DNA of 64,000 nt from Streptomyces tsukubensis (GTDB lineage: Bacteria; Actinomycetota; Actinomycetes; Streptomycetales; Streptomycetaceae). Each line of letters opens with the position of its first letter. Within the stretch, counting starts at the first letter, position 1. Positions 52,569-61,706 of the stretch are shown piece by piece. A model generated the notes under the pieces. The model was not told where the DNA came from, searched no databases, and saw only the letters and a list, made by a program, of their open reading frames with translations. Made by a program: the position numbers and the translations under genes. The stretch is taken from assembly GCF_009296025.1 (NCBI RefSeq), contig NZ_CP045178.1:4340001-4404000 (forward strand), written 5' to 3'.

Positions 52569-53564
52569 ATGAAGTCTGATCACGGTCACGGGCCCGCCCC
52601 CAGCGACAGCTCCCCTCCTGCCGAGGGTCCTGCTGAGGGGCCCGTAGAGGTGCCGCCTCTCGAATTCGCCCGCCGTCTCGGGCTTCCCGGGCTCATCGAC
52701 GTACACACGCATTTCATGCCCGAGCGGGTACTGACCAAAGTGTGGGAGTACTTCGATGCCGTCGGGCCTCTCGTAGGGCGTGAGTGGCCCATCACGTACC
52801 GGATGGCCGAGGAGCAACGGCTCGCCGTGCTCCGTGGGTTCGGGGTGCGGGCCTTCACCGCGATGCTCTATCCGCACAAGCCCGACATGGCAGCCTGGCT
52901 CAACGGGTGGGCCGTCGACTTCGCCCGCCGTACGCCCGACTGTCTGCACACGGCCACGCTCTTTCCCGAACCCGGCGTCGAGGGGTATGTGCGTGCCGCC
53001 GTCGAGTCCGGCGCCCGCGTCTTCAAATCCCATGTCCAGGTGGGTGGTTACGATCCCGCCGATCCGCTCCTCGACCCCGTCTGGGGGCTGCTCGCCGAGG
53101 CCCGCCTGCCCGTTGTCATGCACTGCGGCTCCGGCCCCGCCCCCGGCAAGCACACCGGGCCCGAACCCGTGGCACGCGTGCTGGCCAGGCATCCGCGGCT
53201 GAGGCTGATCGTCGCCCATATGGGCATGCCGGAGTACGCCGACTTCTTCGCTCTCGCCGAGACCTACGACGAAGTCCGGCTCGACACCACCATGGCGTTC
53301 ACCGACTACATGGAGCGCTTCGTGCCGTTCCCCGTCGGGGAGTTGGGGCGGTTGCGCGACCTCGGGGACCGGGTGCTGCTCGGGAGTGACTTTCCCAATC
53401 TGCCCTACCCCTACGGGCACCAGCTGGCCGTCCTCGAACGGCTCGGTCTCGGCGACGACTGGCTGCGGGCCGTGTGCCACGACAACGCGGCGCGCCTCTT
53501 CGGTATCGGGGCCCGTACAGGGAGTGGCGGCGAGGTTTCTCAGGGAATTCACAGATTTCCCTGA
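52569..53564 (+). CDS. Amidohydrolase-2 family metal-dependent hydrolase
   Basis: The 331-residue TIM-barrel enzyme has the HxH metal site DVHTHF (His46, His48), VVMHCGSGP and IVAHMGM (His ligands) and the GSDFPN Asp near the C-terminus. This is the pattern of the decarboxylase/hydrolase group (amidohydrolase 2). The substrate is unknown. ATG 52569 has only a weak upstream signal; the first 25 residues are Pro/Glu-rich. The stop codon lies inside an inverted repeat that precedes the response-regulator gene. Confidence 0.88.
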   Translation: MKSDHGHGPAPSDSSPPAEGPAEGPVEVPPLEFARRLGLPGLIDVHTHFMPERVLTKVWEYFDAVGPLVGREWPITYRMAEEQRLAVLRGFGVRAFTAMLYPHKPDMAAWLNGWAVDFARRTPDCLHTATLFPEPGVEGYVRAAVESGARVFKSHVQVGGYDPADPLLDPVWGLLAEARLPVVMHCGSGPAPGKHTGPEPVARVLARHPRLRLIVAHMGMPEYADFFALAETYDEVRLDTTMAFTDYMERFVPFPVGELGRLRDLGDRVLLGSDFPNLPYPYGHQLAVLERLGLGDDWLRAVCHDNAARLFGIGARTGSGGEVSQGIHRFP

Positions 53565-53565
53565 G
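53539..53565. promoter_or_regulatory. Inverted repeat before the two-component system
   Basis: CTCAGGGAA (53539-53547) and TTCCCTGAG (53557-53565) form 9-base arms with a 9-base spacer; TTCTCAG recurs at 53570-53576. With 26 bases to the regulator start, an autoregulatory site or a terminator for the upstream gene are both possible. Confidence 0.5.
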
Positions 53566-53590
53566 GGTGTTCTCAGAGGGCCCGCACAGC

Positions 53591-54364
53591 ATGGCTGCCA
53601 TGACCACGACCTCGCCCCAGGGGCGTTCCGAACTGCTGAGGCCGGACGGGCGTCCCGTCCGGGTGCTCGTCGTGGACGACGAGATGTCGATCACCGAGCT
53701 GCTGTCCATGGCGCTGCGCTACGAAGGCTGGGAGATCCGGTCCACGGGCGACGGCGCCGGCGCGGTCTCGGCCGCGCGGGACTTCAGGCCCGACGCCGTC
53801 GTTCTGGACATGATGCTGCCCGATATGGACGGCCTCGCGGTGCTGAGCAGGCTCCGGCGTGAACAGCCCGACGTGCCCGTACTGTTTCTGACCGCCAAGG
53901 ACGCAGTCGAGGACCGTATAGCCGGTCTCACCGCCGGGGGCGACGACTATGTGACCAAGCCGTTCAGCCTGGAGGAGGTCGTCGCCCGGCTGCGCGGTCT
54001 CATCCGCCGCTCGGGCGCCGGCGCCGACAAGCGCTCCGACTCCTCCTCCCTCGTCGTCGGTGACCTCACGCTCGACGAGGACAGCCACGACGTGACGCGC
54101 GGCGGACAGAACATCCACCTCACGGCCACCGAGTTCGAGCTGCTGCGGTTCCTGATGCGTAACCCCCGCAGGGTCCTCAGCAAGGCGCAGATACTCGACC
54201 GGGTGTGGAGCTACGACTTCGGCGGCCAGGCCAACGTCGTTGAGCTGTACATCTCGTATCTGCGGCGGAAGATCGACCGGGGGCGGGAGCCGATGATCCA
54301 CACCCGGCGCGGCGCCGGATATCTGATCAAGCCGGCGGCCGTACCCGTGGCCGCGAGCGCGTGA
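53591..54364 (+). CDS. OmpR-family response regulator
   Basis: The 257-residue regulator has a receiver domain (22-140) with acidic pair DD29-30, phospho-acceptor Asp73 (VVLDMMLPDMDG), Thr in FLTAKD and Lys in TKPFS. The C-terminal winged helix (about 160-245) includes TATEFELLRFLMRNPRRVLS and YISYLRRKID. The start could be ATG 53591 or ATG 53600; no strong ribosome-binding site is visible. It is coupled to the kinase by a GTGA overlap. Confidence 0.93.
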   Translation: MAAMTTTSPQGRSELLRPDGRPVRVLVVDDEMSITELLSMALRYEGWEIRSTGDGAGAVSAARDFRPDAVVLDMMLPDMDGLAVLSRLRREQPDVPVLFLTAKDAVEDRIAGLTAGGDDYVTKPFSLEEVVARLRGLIRRSGAGADKRSDSSSLVVGDLTLDEDSHDVTRGGQNIHLTATEFELLRFLMRNPRRVLSKAQILDRVWSYDFGGQANVVELYISYLRRKIDRGREPMIHTRRGAGYLIKPAAVPVAASA

Positions 54365-56154
54365 CCCCGGCCGGGGCCGCGGGTTCGCGGTGGCCCCGGC
54401 CCACCCGGATCGGTCGGCTCACCCGTACCGCTCGGCCCACCCCTGCTGTCGCGCCCGCCCCTGCTGTCAGGCCCGCCCCTGCTGTCGGGCCCGCCGCTGC
54501 CCTCGGGGCGACCGGAGGGCCCGGACCCCGGGCCCGTAGACGGTTCGGGGCCCGTTCGCTCCGTACGCGGCTCGTGGTGTCGGCCGTCGTACTGATCGCC
54601 GTCGTCTGCGCGGTGATCGGCACCGTCACGACGATCGCGCTCCGTTCGCACCTCTACCAACAACTGGACGACCGCCTCGGTGACGTGGCCAAACGGGCCT
54701 CGGGCCCCCCGCGCGCGGGCCAGGAACACCCGATGCCCGGCGGGCTGCGGAACGGCTCGACCGACCCGTTGCTCTTCATCACGATGGGCCCCCAGGACCT
54801 CGGTACCGTCGGCGCGGTCGTCGACGACAGCGGGTCCGTCAGCCGGGCCGTCGTGAGCGAGGAGGCGGAGAGCGGGCAGCGGGCCGAGGCCAGGAACCTC
54901 GACGCCGAGGCACGCGCGACGCTCGGCGACGTCGCCCGCGACGGGCGACCGCACAGCGCGGACATCCCCGGCCTCGGCGCGTACCGCGTCCAGTACACCG
55001 AGGGAACCAACGGCACCTTCCTCGTCGGCACCCCGGCCGCGAGCGCCGAGAACACCGTCAGCACCCTGATCGTGGTCGAGGTGTGCCTGACGGGGGCGGG
55101 ACTGCTCGCCGCCTCGTTCGCGGGTGCCGCCATCGTCTCCGTGGCCCTGCGCCCGCTGCGCCGCGTCGCCGCCACCGCCACCCGCGTCTCCGAACTGCCC
55201 CTTCACACGGGGGAAGTGGCGTTGCACGAGCGGGTTCCCGAGGCGGAGGCCGACCCCGCGACCGAGGTCGGCCAGATGGGCGCGGCCCTCAACCGGATGC
55301 TCGACCACGTGCATTCCGCGCTCAGCGCCCGCCAGGAGAGCGAGACGCGGGTACGGCGGTTCGTCGCCGACGCCAGCCACGAGCTGCGCACCCCCCTCGC
55401 CTCGATCCTCGGATACGCCGAACTGACCCGCAGGGGGCGCGAGACCACGGGCCCCGACACCCGGCACGCACTCGGCCGGATCGAGTCCGAGGCCGGCCGG
55501 ATGACGGGACTCGTCGAGGACCTGCTGCTGCTCGCACGGCTCGACTCCGGGCAGGCGCTGTCGTACGACGCGTCCCGGCCCACCGACCTGTCGCCGCTCG
55601 TGGTGGACGCGGTGAGCGACGCCCGCGCCGCGGGCCCCGGCCATGTGTGGCGGCTCGCGCTGCCCGACGAACCCGCCGTGGTGCGCGCCGATCCCGCACG
55701 CCTGCACCAGGTCCTCACCAATCTGCTGGCCAACGCCCGTACGCACACGCCCCCTGGCACCACGGTGACGGCCAGAGTCGTACCGCGTGGCGCGGACCTG
55801 TGCGTCGAAGTGGTGGACGACGGGCCGGGCATTCCGGCGGCGCTGTTGCCGCATGTCTTCGAGCGGTTCGCCCGCGGGGATGTCTCGCGGGCTCGGGCGG
55901 CCACCTCCCGCGGCACTGACGCTCCCTCGAAAGCGGCCACGTCCCCGTCCGACGGGGGCTCGCGGGGCCAGGGGGCCGGAGCGACGCCCTCCACCGGTTC
56001 CACCGGTCTCGGCCTCGCCATCGTGCGGGCTGTCGTCGCCGCCCACGGCGGCACCGTGACGGTCGAGAGCGTCCCCGGTCACACGGTGTTCCGGGTCCTG
56101 CTGCCCGCCGTACCCGTGGCGGAACTGGACGCCTGGGGCGCAGGGGTGGCGTGA
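54361..56154 (+). CDS. Sensor histidine kinase
   Basis: The 597-residue membrane kinase partners the preceding regulator. After an Ala/Pro repeat (25-50), it has two membrane helices (about 70-92 and 238-260) flanking a ~145-residue extracytoplasmic sensor, then HAMP, DHp with His340 in DASHELRTPL, and an ATPase domain with N-box LTNLLANARTH, DDGPGIP and TGLGLAIV. An insertion of ~40 Ser/Gly/Thr-rich residues separates F- and G2-boxes. The stimulus is unknown. Confidence 0.94.
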   Translation: MTPAGAAGSRWPRPTRIGRLTRTARPTPAVAPAPAVRPAPAVGPAAALGATGGPGPRARRRFGARSLRTRLVVSAVVLIAVVCAVIGTVTTIALRSHLYQQLDDRLGDVAKRASGPPRAGQEHPMPGGLRNGSTDPLLFITMGPQDLGTVGAVVDDSGSVSRAVVSEEAESGQRAEARNLDAEARATLGDVARDGRPHSADIPGLGAYRVQYTEGTNGTFLVGTPAASAENTVSTLIVVEVCLTGAGLLAASFAGAAIVSVALRPLRRVAATATRVSELPLHTGEVALHERVPEAEADPATEVGQMGAALNRMLDHVHSALSARQESETRVRRFVADASHELRTPLASILGYAELTRRGRETTGPDTRHALGRIESEAGRMTGLVEDLLLLARLDSGQALSYDASRPTDLSPLVVDAVSDARAAGPGHVWRLALPDEPAVVRADPARLHQVLTNLLANARTHTPPGTTVTARVVPRGADLCVEVVDDGPGIPAALLPHVFERFARGDVSRARAATSRGTDAPSKAATSPSDGGSRGQGAGATPSTGSTGLGLAIVRAVVAAHGGTVTVESVPGHTVFRVLLPAVPVAELDAWGAGVA

Positions 56155-56423
56155 GGGCGTGTGGGACCCATCCCGCTCCGCCCGCACGCCGGGCGGGCCC
56201 CACCTCGGCGCGCGCCCGCCACCACACCCGTACGCCCTGACGTCCCCAGCATCCCGTACGCCCCCGCTGTCCCCTCGGCCCCGTACACCCCCGCCGCACC
56301 CCCGCCGCACCCCCGCCGCACACCGCGCCGCACACCGCGCCGTACACCCCGCCTCCCCGACTCACAGCCCCACCACAGCCTCAGCACACGCCCGCGACAG
56401 GACCACCGGCGAGTGTCGTTGCC

Positions 56424-58007
56424 ATGCGAACCGACCCTTCCCCCGCCGCCCCGCAGGGGCCAGGCGTGCTGCCGGCCAGGGAGCACCTGCCCGCAGGGGT
56501 GCTGTCCGGTACGAGCGGCGGCCCCGTGCTCGACGTGGTGGTGCCCGTCTACAACGAGGAGCAGGACCTCGAACCCTGCGTACGGCGGCTGCACGACCAT
56601 CTCGTGCGGACCTTCCCCTACCGTTTCCGGATCACCGTCGCGGACAACGCGAGCAACGACCGTACGCCCGAGGTGGCGGCCGGGCTGGCGGAGACCGTGG
56701 CCGAGGTGCGGGTGCTGCGGCTGGAGCAGAAGGGCCGGGGCCGGGCGCTGCACACCGTGTGGAGCACCTCCGACGCCCCCGTCCTCGCCTACATGGACGT
56801 GGACCTCTCCACGGACCTGAACGCGCTGCTCCCGCTGGTCGCCCCGCTGATCTCCGGCCACTCCGACCTGGCGATCGGCTCCCGGCTCGCGCGCAGCGCG
56901 CGGGTGGTGCGCGGTCCGAGACGCGAGTTCATCTCCCGCGCCTACAACCTGCTGCTGCGCGGCTCGCTCTCCGCCCGTTTCAGCGACGCGCAGTGCGGTT
57001 TCAAGGCCATCCGCCGTGATGTGGCGAACGCTCTGCTGCCGCTGGTCGAGGACACCGGCTGGTTCTTCGACACGGAGCTGCTCGTGCTCGCCGAACGGGC
57101 CGGGCTGCGGATACACGAGGTGCCCGTCGACTGGGTCGACGACCCCGACTCGACGGTGCACATCGTGCGTACCGCCAAGGAGGATCTGAAGGGTGTGTGG
57201 CGGATCGGGCGCGCCCTCGCCCTGGGATCCCTGCCGCTGGAGCGGATCGTACGGCCCTACGGCGACGACCCGCGCGACCGGGCCCTGACCGGCGCGGAAC
57301 GCGGACTCGCCAGGCAACTCGTGGGTTTCTGCGTGGTCGGCGGTCTCTCCACGCTGCTGTACCTGGTCCTCTACTCGCTGTGCCGTACCTTCGGCGGGCC
57401 TCAACCGGCCAACGCGCTCGCCCTCCTGATCTCGGCCGTCGCCAACACGGCCGCCAACCGGAGGCTCACCTTCGGGGTACGTGGCCGCCGCAAGGCGATG
57501 CGTCACCAGGCTCAGGGCCTGGTCGTGTTCGGCATCGGTCTGGCGCTGACCAGCGGGTCCCTCGCCGCTCTCGACGCGGCCTCCGACGACCCCTCGCACG
57601 GGGCGGAGCTGGCCGTGCTCATCGCCGCCAACCTCGCGGCCACCGTGCTGCGGTTCCTGCTGCTGCGCGCCTGGGTCTTTCCCGACGCCTCGGCGGCGGC
57701 CCGCGCGGGCACGCCCGCCGGCGCTGTGGTGGACGGAGGGGGTACGGCCGCAGTGGTCGCTCCGGCCACGCTCAACTCCCCGGCGACTCCGGACGCGACT
57801 CCGGACGCGACTCCGGACGCGACTCCGGGCACCCCTGCCACTTCGACTACTTCGACTACTTCGGCCACGTCGGCCACGTCGGCCACGCTTGCCACTCCGG
57901 TCACGCTTGCCACTCCGGGCACCTTCGCCGTACCGGGTGCCGTGCCGGGCGCCGACGCCCCCTCTCCCGACCACTCACATCCTGACGACCCGAGGTGCAC
58001 ACGATGA
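56424..58007 (+). CDS. GT2 glycosyltransferase fused to GtrA membrane domain
   Basis: The 527-residue protein has a family 2 glycosyltransferase domain (35-270) like dolichyl/polyprenyl-phosphate sugar synthases: VVVPVYNEEQDLE, ADNASNDRT, AYMDVDLSTD (DxD) and QCGFKAIRRD. A GtrA-type domain with four membrane helices follows (295-415). The last ~95 residues are low complexity (PDATPDAT, TSATSAT). It probably makes a polyprenyl-phosphate sugar and helps flip it, supplying the GT39 protein encoded next (ATGA overlap). The pair resembles Bacillus ykcC-ykcB. Confidence 0.9.
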   Translation: MRTDPSPAAPQGPGVLPAREHLPAGVLSGTSGGPVLDVVVPVYNEEQDLEPCVRRLHDHLVRTFPYRFRITVADNASNDRTPEVAAGLAETVAEVRVLRLEQKGRGRALHTVWSTSDAPVLAYMDVDLSTDLNALLPLVAPLISGHSDLAIGSRLARSARVVRGPRREFISRAYNLLLRGSLSARFSDAQCGFKAIRRDVANALLPLVEDTGWFFDTELLVLAERAGLRIHEVPVDWVDDPDSTVHIVRTAKEDLKGVWRIGRALALGSLPLERIVRPYGDDPRDRALTGAERGLARQLVGFCVVGGLSTLLYLVLYSLCRTFGGPQPANALALLISAVANTAANRRLTFGVRGRRKAMRHQAQGLVVFGIGLALTSGSLAALDAASDDPSHGAELAVLIAANLAATVLRFLLLRAWVFPDASAAARAGTPAGAVVDGGGTAAVVAPATLNSPATPDATPDATPDATPGTPATSTTSTTSATSATSATLATPVTLATPGTFAVPGAVPGADAPSPDHSHPDDPRCTR

Positions 58008-60268
58008 CGACCGCCGTCCACGACCGGCCGGGGCGCCTGCGCGCAGGGCCCGTGCCGAGTCGGCTTCAGGCGCTGTGGCGCGGCAGGCCGGAGGATCCCC
58101 GCTGGGCCAGGCCGGCCATCCTCGCGCTGCTGCTGGTGACCGCGGTGGCCTATGTGGTGAACCTCAGTGCCTCCGGATACGCCAACTCCTTCTACTCCGC
58201 CGCGGCGCAGGCCGGAAGCCAGAGCTGGAAGGCGTTCTTCTTCGGCTCGCTGGACTCGGCCAACGCCATCACCGTCGACAAGCCGCCGGGCGCGCTCTGG
58301 CCGATGGACCTCTCGGTACGGATCTTCGGGCTCAGCTCGTGGTCGATCCTGCTGCCCCAGGTGCTGATGGGCGTCGTCACCGTCGGCGTGCTGTACTCGG
58401 CGGTGAAGCGCGGGTTCGGCCCCGCGGCGGGACTGATCGCGGGCGTGGTGTTCGCGCTGACCCCGGTCGCCGCGCTGATGTTCCGCTTCAACAACCCGGA
58501 CGCGCTGCTGGCGCTGCTGATGACGGTCACGGTCGCCTGCGTACTGCGGGGGGTGGCGGACGGCCGTACGAAATGGCTGGTCCGGGCGGGTGTGGCGGTC
58601 GGCTTCGCCTTCCTCGCCAAGACGCTCCAGGCGTTCCTGATCCTGCCGCCGCTCGCCCTGCTGTACGCGGTGTGCGCCCCCGTGGCCGTACGCAGACGCC
58701 TCGGTCAACTGCTGCTCTCCGGACTGGCGATCGTGGTGTCCGGCGGCTGGTGGGTGGCGATCGTCGAGCTGTGGCCGGCCTCCTCGCGCCCCTACGTCGG
58801 AGGGTCGCAGAACAACTCGTTCCTTGAACTCACCTTCGGCTACAACGGACTCGGCCGTATCAGCGGCGACGAGACCGGCAGCGTCGGTGGTGGCGGAGGC
58901 GGCGGCAACGGGCCGGGTGGCGGCGGCGGTGGCGGGGGCTGGGGTGAGACCGGCATCGGCCGGATGTTCAACTCCGAGATCGGCTCCCAGATCTCCTGGC
59001 TGCTTCCGGCCGCGCTGCTGCTGCTCATCGCGGGGGTTGTGCTGACCTGGCGCGCACGCCGTACCGACATGACGCGGGCCTCGTTCCTCGCCTGGGGCGG
59101 CGCGCTCGTCATGACGGCGGGCGTCTTCAGCTTCATGGCGGGGATCTTCCACCAGTACTACACGGTGGCGCTGGTTCCGTATATCGCCGCGCTCATCGGC
59201 ATGGGCGTGAGCGTCCTCTGGGAGGAACGGTCCAGGTTCACCGCGGCGGGTGCGCTCGCCCTGACGGTGGCGGCCACCGCCGTGTGGTCGTACGTGCTGC
59301 TCGGCCGTACGCCCGACTATCTGCCGTGGTTGCGCTGGGCGGTACTGGTCGGCGGTCTGCTCGCCGCGCTCGGACTGCTGGGCGCGGGGCGGGGCGGCAG
59401 GACCGTGGCCCTGGGCGCCGCGGGGATCGGTCTCGCCGCGTCCGTGGCGGGGCCGACCGCGTACACGGTGAGCACCCTCTCGACCGGCCACGCCGGTTCG
59501 ATCGTCACGGCCGGGCCCTCCGGCGCGAGCGGGATGGGCGGCGGACCCGGCGGTGGCGGCGGTCGCGGCGGCGGTATGCGCCCGCCCGGTATGGGCGGTA
59601 AGCAGGGCGCGGGCCAGGGGCAGGGCGCCGCACAGGGCCAGGCCCAGGGCAAGGGCACCGCACAGGGGCCCGGACAGGGCGCCCCTCAGGGACAGGGACA
59701 GGGCGCCCCTCAGGGCCAGGGCCAGGGCCAGATGCCTCCGGGGGGCGCCACGGGCGGCATGGGCGGCGCGAACGGCGGCAAGACCATGCCGGGCGGTTCC
59801 GGCAAGGGGACGGGGACGACCGGCAAGGGCGGTTTCCCCGCAGGCGGGTTCGCCGAAATGGGCGGACGCGGAGGTGGCGGCGGCGGTATGGGCGGCCTGC
59901 TGAACGGCGCCTCCGTCAGCGCCAAGGCCAAGGCTCTGCTGGAGAAGGACGCGAAGAGCTACACATGGCCCGCGGCCGCCATCGGCTCGCAGAACGCCGC
60001 CAGCTACCAGCTCGCCACCGGTGAGCCGGTGATGGCGATCGGCGGCTTCAACGGCAGCGACCCGTCCCCGACGCTCGCCCAGTTCAAGCAGTACGTGGCC
60101 AACGGGAAGATCCACTACTTCGTCGGCGGCGGTGGCATGGGCGGCGGACCGGGCAGCTCCGGTTCTTCGTCCTCGATCTCCACCTGGGTCGAGAAGAACT
60201 TCAAGAAGGTCACGGTGGGCAGCGCCACCTTCTACGACCTGACGGCGAAGAAGACGACGCAGGGGTAA
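58004..60268 (+). CDS. GT39/ArnT-like membrane glycosyltransferase
   Basis: The 754-residue protein has many membrane helices. Early loops contain SFYSAAAQAGSQSWKAFFFG and ANAITVDKPPGALWPM, the latter typical of the ArnT/PMT-like family with acidic and Lys catalytic-site residues. Gly-rich inserts occur near 290-315 and a Gly/Gln/Met repeat spans about 510-640. The C-terminal ~115 residues form an extracytoplasmic domain (YTWPAAAIGSQNAASYQL). It transfers a sugar from a polyprenyl phosphate to an external acceptor. ATG 58004 overlaps the upstream stop; GTG 57995 is an alternative. Confidence 0.9.
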   Translation: MTTAVHDRPGRLRAGPVPSRLQALWRGRPEDPRWARPAILALLLVTAVAYVVNLSASGYANSFYSAAAQAGSQSWKAFFFGSLDSANAITVDKPPGALWPMDLSVRIFGLSSWSILLPQVLMGVVTVGVLYSAVKRGFGPAAGLIAGVVFALTPVAALMFRFNNPDALLALLMTVTVACVLRGVADGRTKWLVRAGVAVGFAFLAKTLQAFLILPPLALLYAVCAPVAVRRRLGQLLLSGLAIVVSGGWWVAIVELWPASSRPYVGGSQNNSFLELTFGYNGLGRISGDETGSVGGGGGGGNGPGGGGGGGGWGETGIGRMFNSEIGSQISWLLPAALLLLIAGVVLTWRARRTDMTRASFLAWGGALVMTAGVFSFMAGIFHQYYTVALVPYIAALIGMGVSVLWEERSRFTAAGALALTVAATAVWSYVLLGRTPDYLPWLRWAVLVGGLLAALGLLGAGRGGRTVALGAAGIGLAASVAGPTAYTVSTLSTGHAGSIVTAGPSGASGMGGGPGGGGGRGGGMRPPGMGGKQGAGQGQGAAQGQAQGKGTAQGPGQGAPQGQGQGAPQGQGQGQMPPGGATGGMGGANGGKTMPGGSGKGTGTTGKGGFPAGGFAEMGGRGGGGGGMGGLLNGASVSAKAKALLEKDAKSYTWPAAAIGSQNAASYQLATGEPVMAIGGFNGSDPSPTLAQFKQYVANGKIHYFVGGGGMGGGPGSSGSSSSISTWVEKNFKKVTVGSATFYDLTAKKTTQG

Positions 60269-60307
60269 TCCCGAGGAGATGAGCACCGCGGGCCCAACGG
60301 CCTGCGG

Positions 60308-60360
60308 GGAAACCGGCCCGCGTACGCCCGACGACAAGGGCGCCGCGCGGGCCGGTTTCC
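60308..60360. terminator. 15-bp-stem terminator after GT39 gene
   Basis: GGAAACCGGCCCGCG (60308-60322) pairs perfectly with the sequence at 60346-60360; an inner GCCC/GGGC stem further closes the loop. It ends the glycosyltransferase operon. Confidence 0.85.
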
Positions 60361-60375
60361 GTCTCCACCGGGCCG

Positions 60376-60411
60376 TACTTCGGCCTGTACTTCGGCCTGT
60401 ACTTCGGCCTG
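60376..60411. repeat. Triple 12-base repeat TACTTCGGCCTG
   Basis: Three perfect head-to-tail copies lie between the terminator and the TetR gene. The remainder of this ~400-base gap holds the TetR promoter, perhaps near 60585-60640 where CGGTTCCGGTTATT occurs. Confidence 0.9.
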
Positions 60412-60665
60412 TACGTGGCCCCTGGTGGCCGGTACACGGCCCCGCACGCGGCCCGTACTGCCCCCGCTTCACCGACCCCTTGCGGGGGAGAGGAACGACG
60501 TGGGCACCCGGAACACATCCGGTACTTGGCATAGTGAGGAAGTGTCAGCGGGGGGCGGACGGGAACATTCCGGTCGCCCCCGTTCGCGATTCCGGTTATT
60601 CGCGGTTCCGGTTATTGGCCGGGCGGGGTACGGCCAAGAGGAAGGTGCAGCGTGGTGAGGGCAGC

Positions 60666-61445
60666 ATGGTGAGGCAGGCCGACCGGTCGGCCCGTACGGC
60701 GCGGGCCAGTGTCTGGCTGGCGGACAGGACCGGCAAGGGCCGCAGGAACGACCAGCCCTCTGGGCTCGACAGGGACAGGATCACCGCCGTGGCGGTGCGG
60801 CTGCTGGACGCCGAGGGCCTGGCGGGGTTCTCGATGCGGCGGCTCGCGGCCGAGCTGAACGTGACCGCCATGTCGGTGTACTGGTACGTCGACACCAAGG
60901 ACGATCTGCTTGAGCTGGCCCTCGACGCGGTCCACGGCGAACTGGAACCGTCCGCGCACGCGGGGCCCGGCACGCCTTCCGCCGGGCAGGGCTGGCGTAC
61001 GGACCTGCGCGCGCTGGCCGTCGCTTATCGCGCGCTGCTGGTCAGGCACCCCTGGGTCTCCCCGCTGACGGGCAGTTTCCTCAACATCGGCCCGCGCGCC
61101 GTCGCGTTCTCCCGCAGGCTCAGGGAGGTGATGGGTGAGACGGGGCTTGAGTCGCACGCGCGCAGGGGCGCGATCTCCTCGGTCTTCCAGTTCGTCTACG
61201 GCTTCGGCACCATCGAGGGCCATTTCATCCAGCGCTGCGCCGCGGCGGGGGTCACCCAGGACGAGTACTTCAGGGACGCACTCGGCTCCATCGGCGAACA
61301 GCCGGAGCTGGCGGAGACGTTCGGCGAGGCGGCAGGGCTGCTGCCCGCGGACGGCGGCGACTGCGTGGAGGACCTGCGCGAACGCGACTTCGCCTTCGCT
61401 CTGGACGTACTGATCGCGGGGATCGAGGCGCAGGGCGCCCGGTAG
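60666..61445 (+). CDS. TetR-family transcriptional regulator
   Basis: The 259-residue regulator has an N-terminal helix-turn-helix at about 38-85 (DRITAVAVRLLDAEGLAGFS, then RRLAAELNVTAMSVYWYVDT) and a TetR_C-type ligand domain (about 95-255). The MSVYWYVDTKDDLLELALDAV sequence is typical of the TetR/TetR_C_1 group. ATG 60666 follows GTGAGGG. Neighbours give no clear target; the flanking PPOX-like gene is convergent. Confidence 0.9.
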   Translation: MVRQADRSARTARASVWLADRTGKGRRNDQPSGLDRDRITAVAVRLLDAEGLAGFSMRRLAAELNVTAMSVYWYVDTKDDLLELALDAVHGELEPSAHAGPGTPSAGQGWRTDLRALAVAYRALLVRHPWVSPLTGSFLNIGPRAVAFSRRLREVMGETGLESHARRGAISSVFQFVYGFGTIEGHFIQRCAAAGVTQDEYFRDALGSIGEQPELAETFGEAAGLLPADGGDCVEDLRERDFAFALDVLIAGIEAQGAR

Positions 61446-61706
61446 ACGGGCCGGGCCGGGCCCGGTCGGAGTGGGCCGGGCTCAGCTGGGCCGGGTCGAT
61501 CTGGGCCGGGCCGGACCGGCGGGCCCGACGCCCGCCGGTCTTTGATGCCCGCTCAGTCCTGGCCGGCCGTGCGGTCCTGGACGGCCGTGCGGTCCAAGGC
61601 GCCCGCTCGGTCCAAGGCGCCCGCTCGGTACAGGACGACCGTGCGGGTCCTGAACGACGGCGCGGCTCGCCAAGGAGTGAACGGTCGTCCGGCCCCTGAC
61701 GCCCGT
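61446..61706. repeat. Repeats and long inverted duplication between convergent genes
   Basis: Two 18-base tandem repeats occur (GTGCGGTCCTGGACGGCC at 61562-61597; GCTCGGTCCAAGGCGCCC at 61603-61626 region). The arms 61658-61684 and 61703-61729 are 26/27 complementary; the right arm is the 3' end of the PPOX-like gene, so its end has been copied in inverse orientation and now forms a large terminator-like hairpin. Confidence 0.8.

Noticed and set aside
57512..60532. Open frame of about 1000 codons on the minus strand
   Set aside because: It lies opposite the two glycosyltransferase genes, whose motifs, helices and ATGA coupling are clear; the mirrored frame is Arg/His/Gln-rich without domains.
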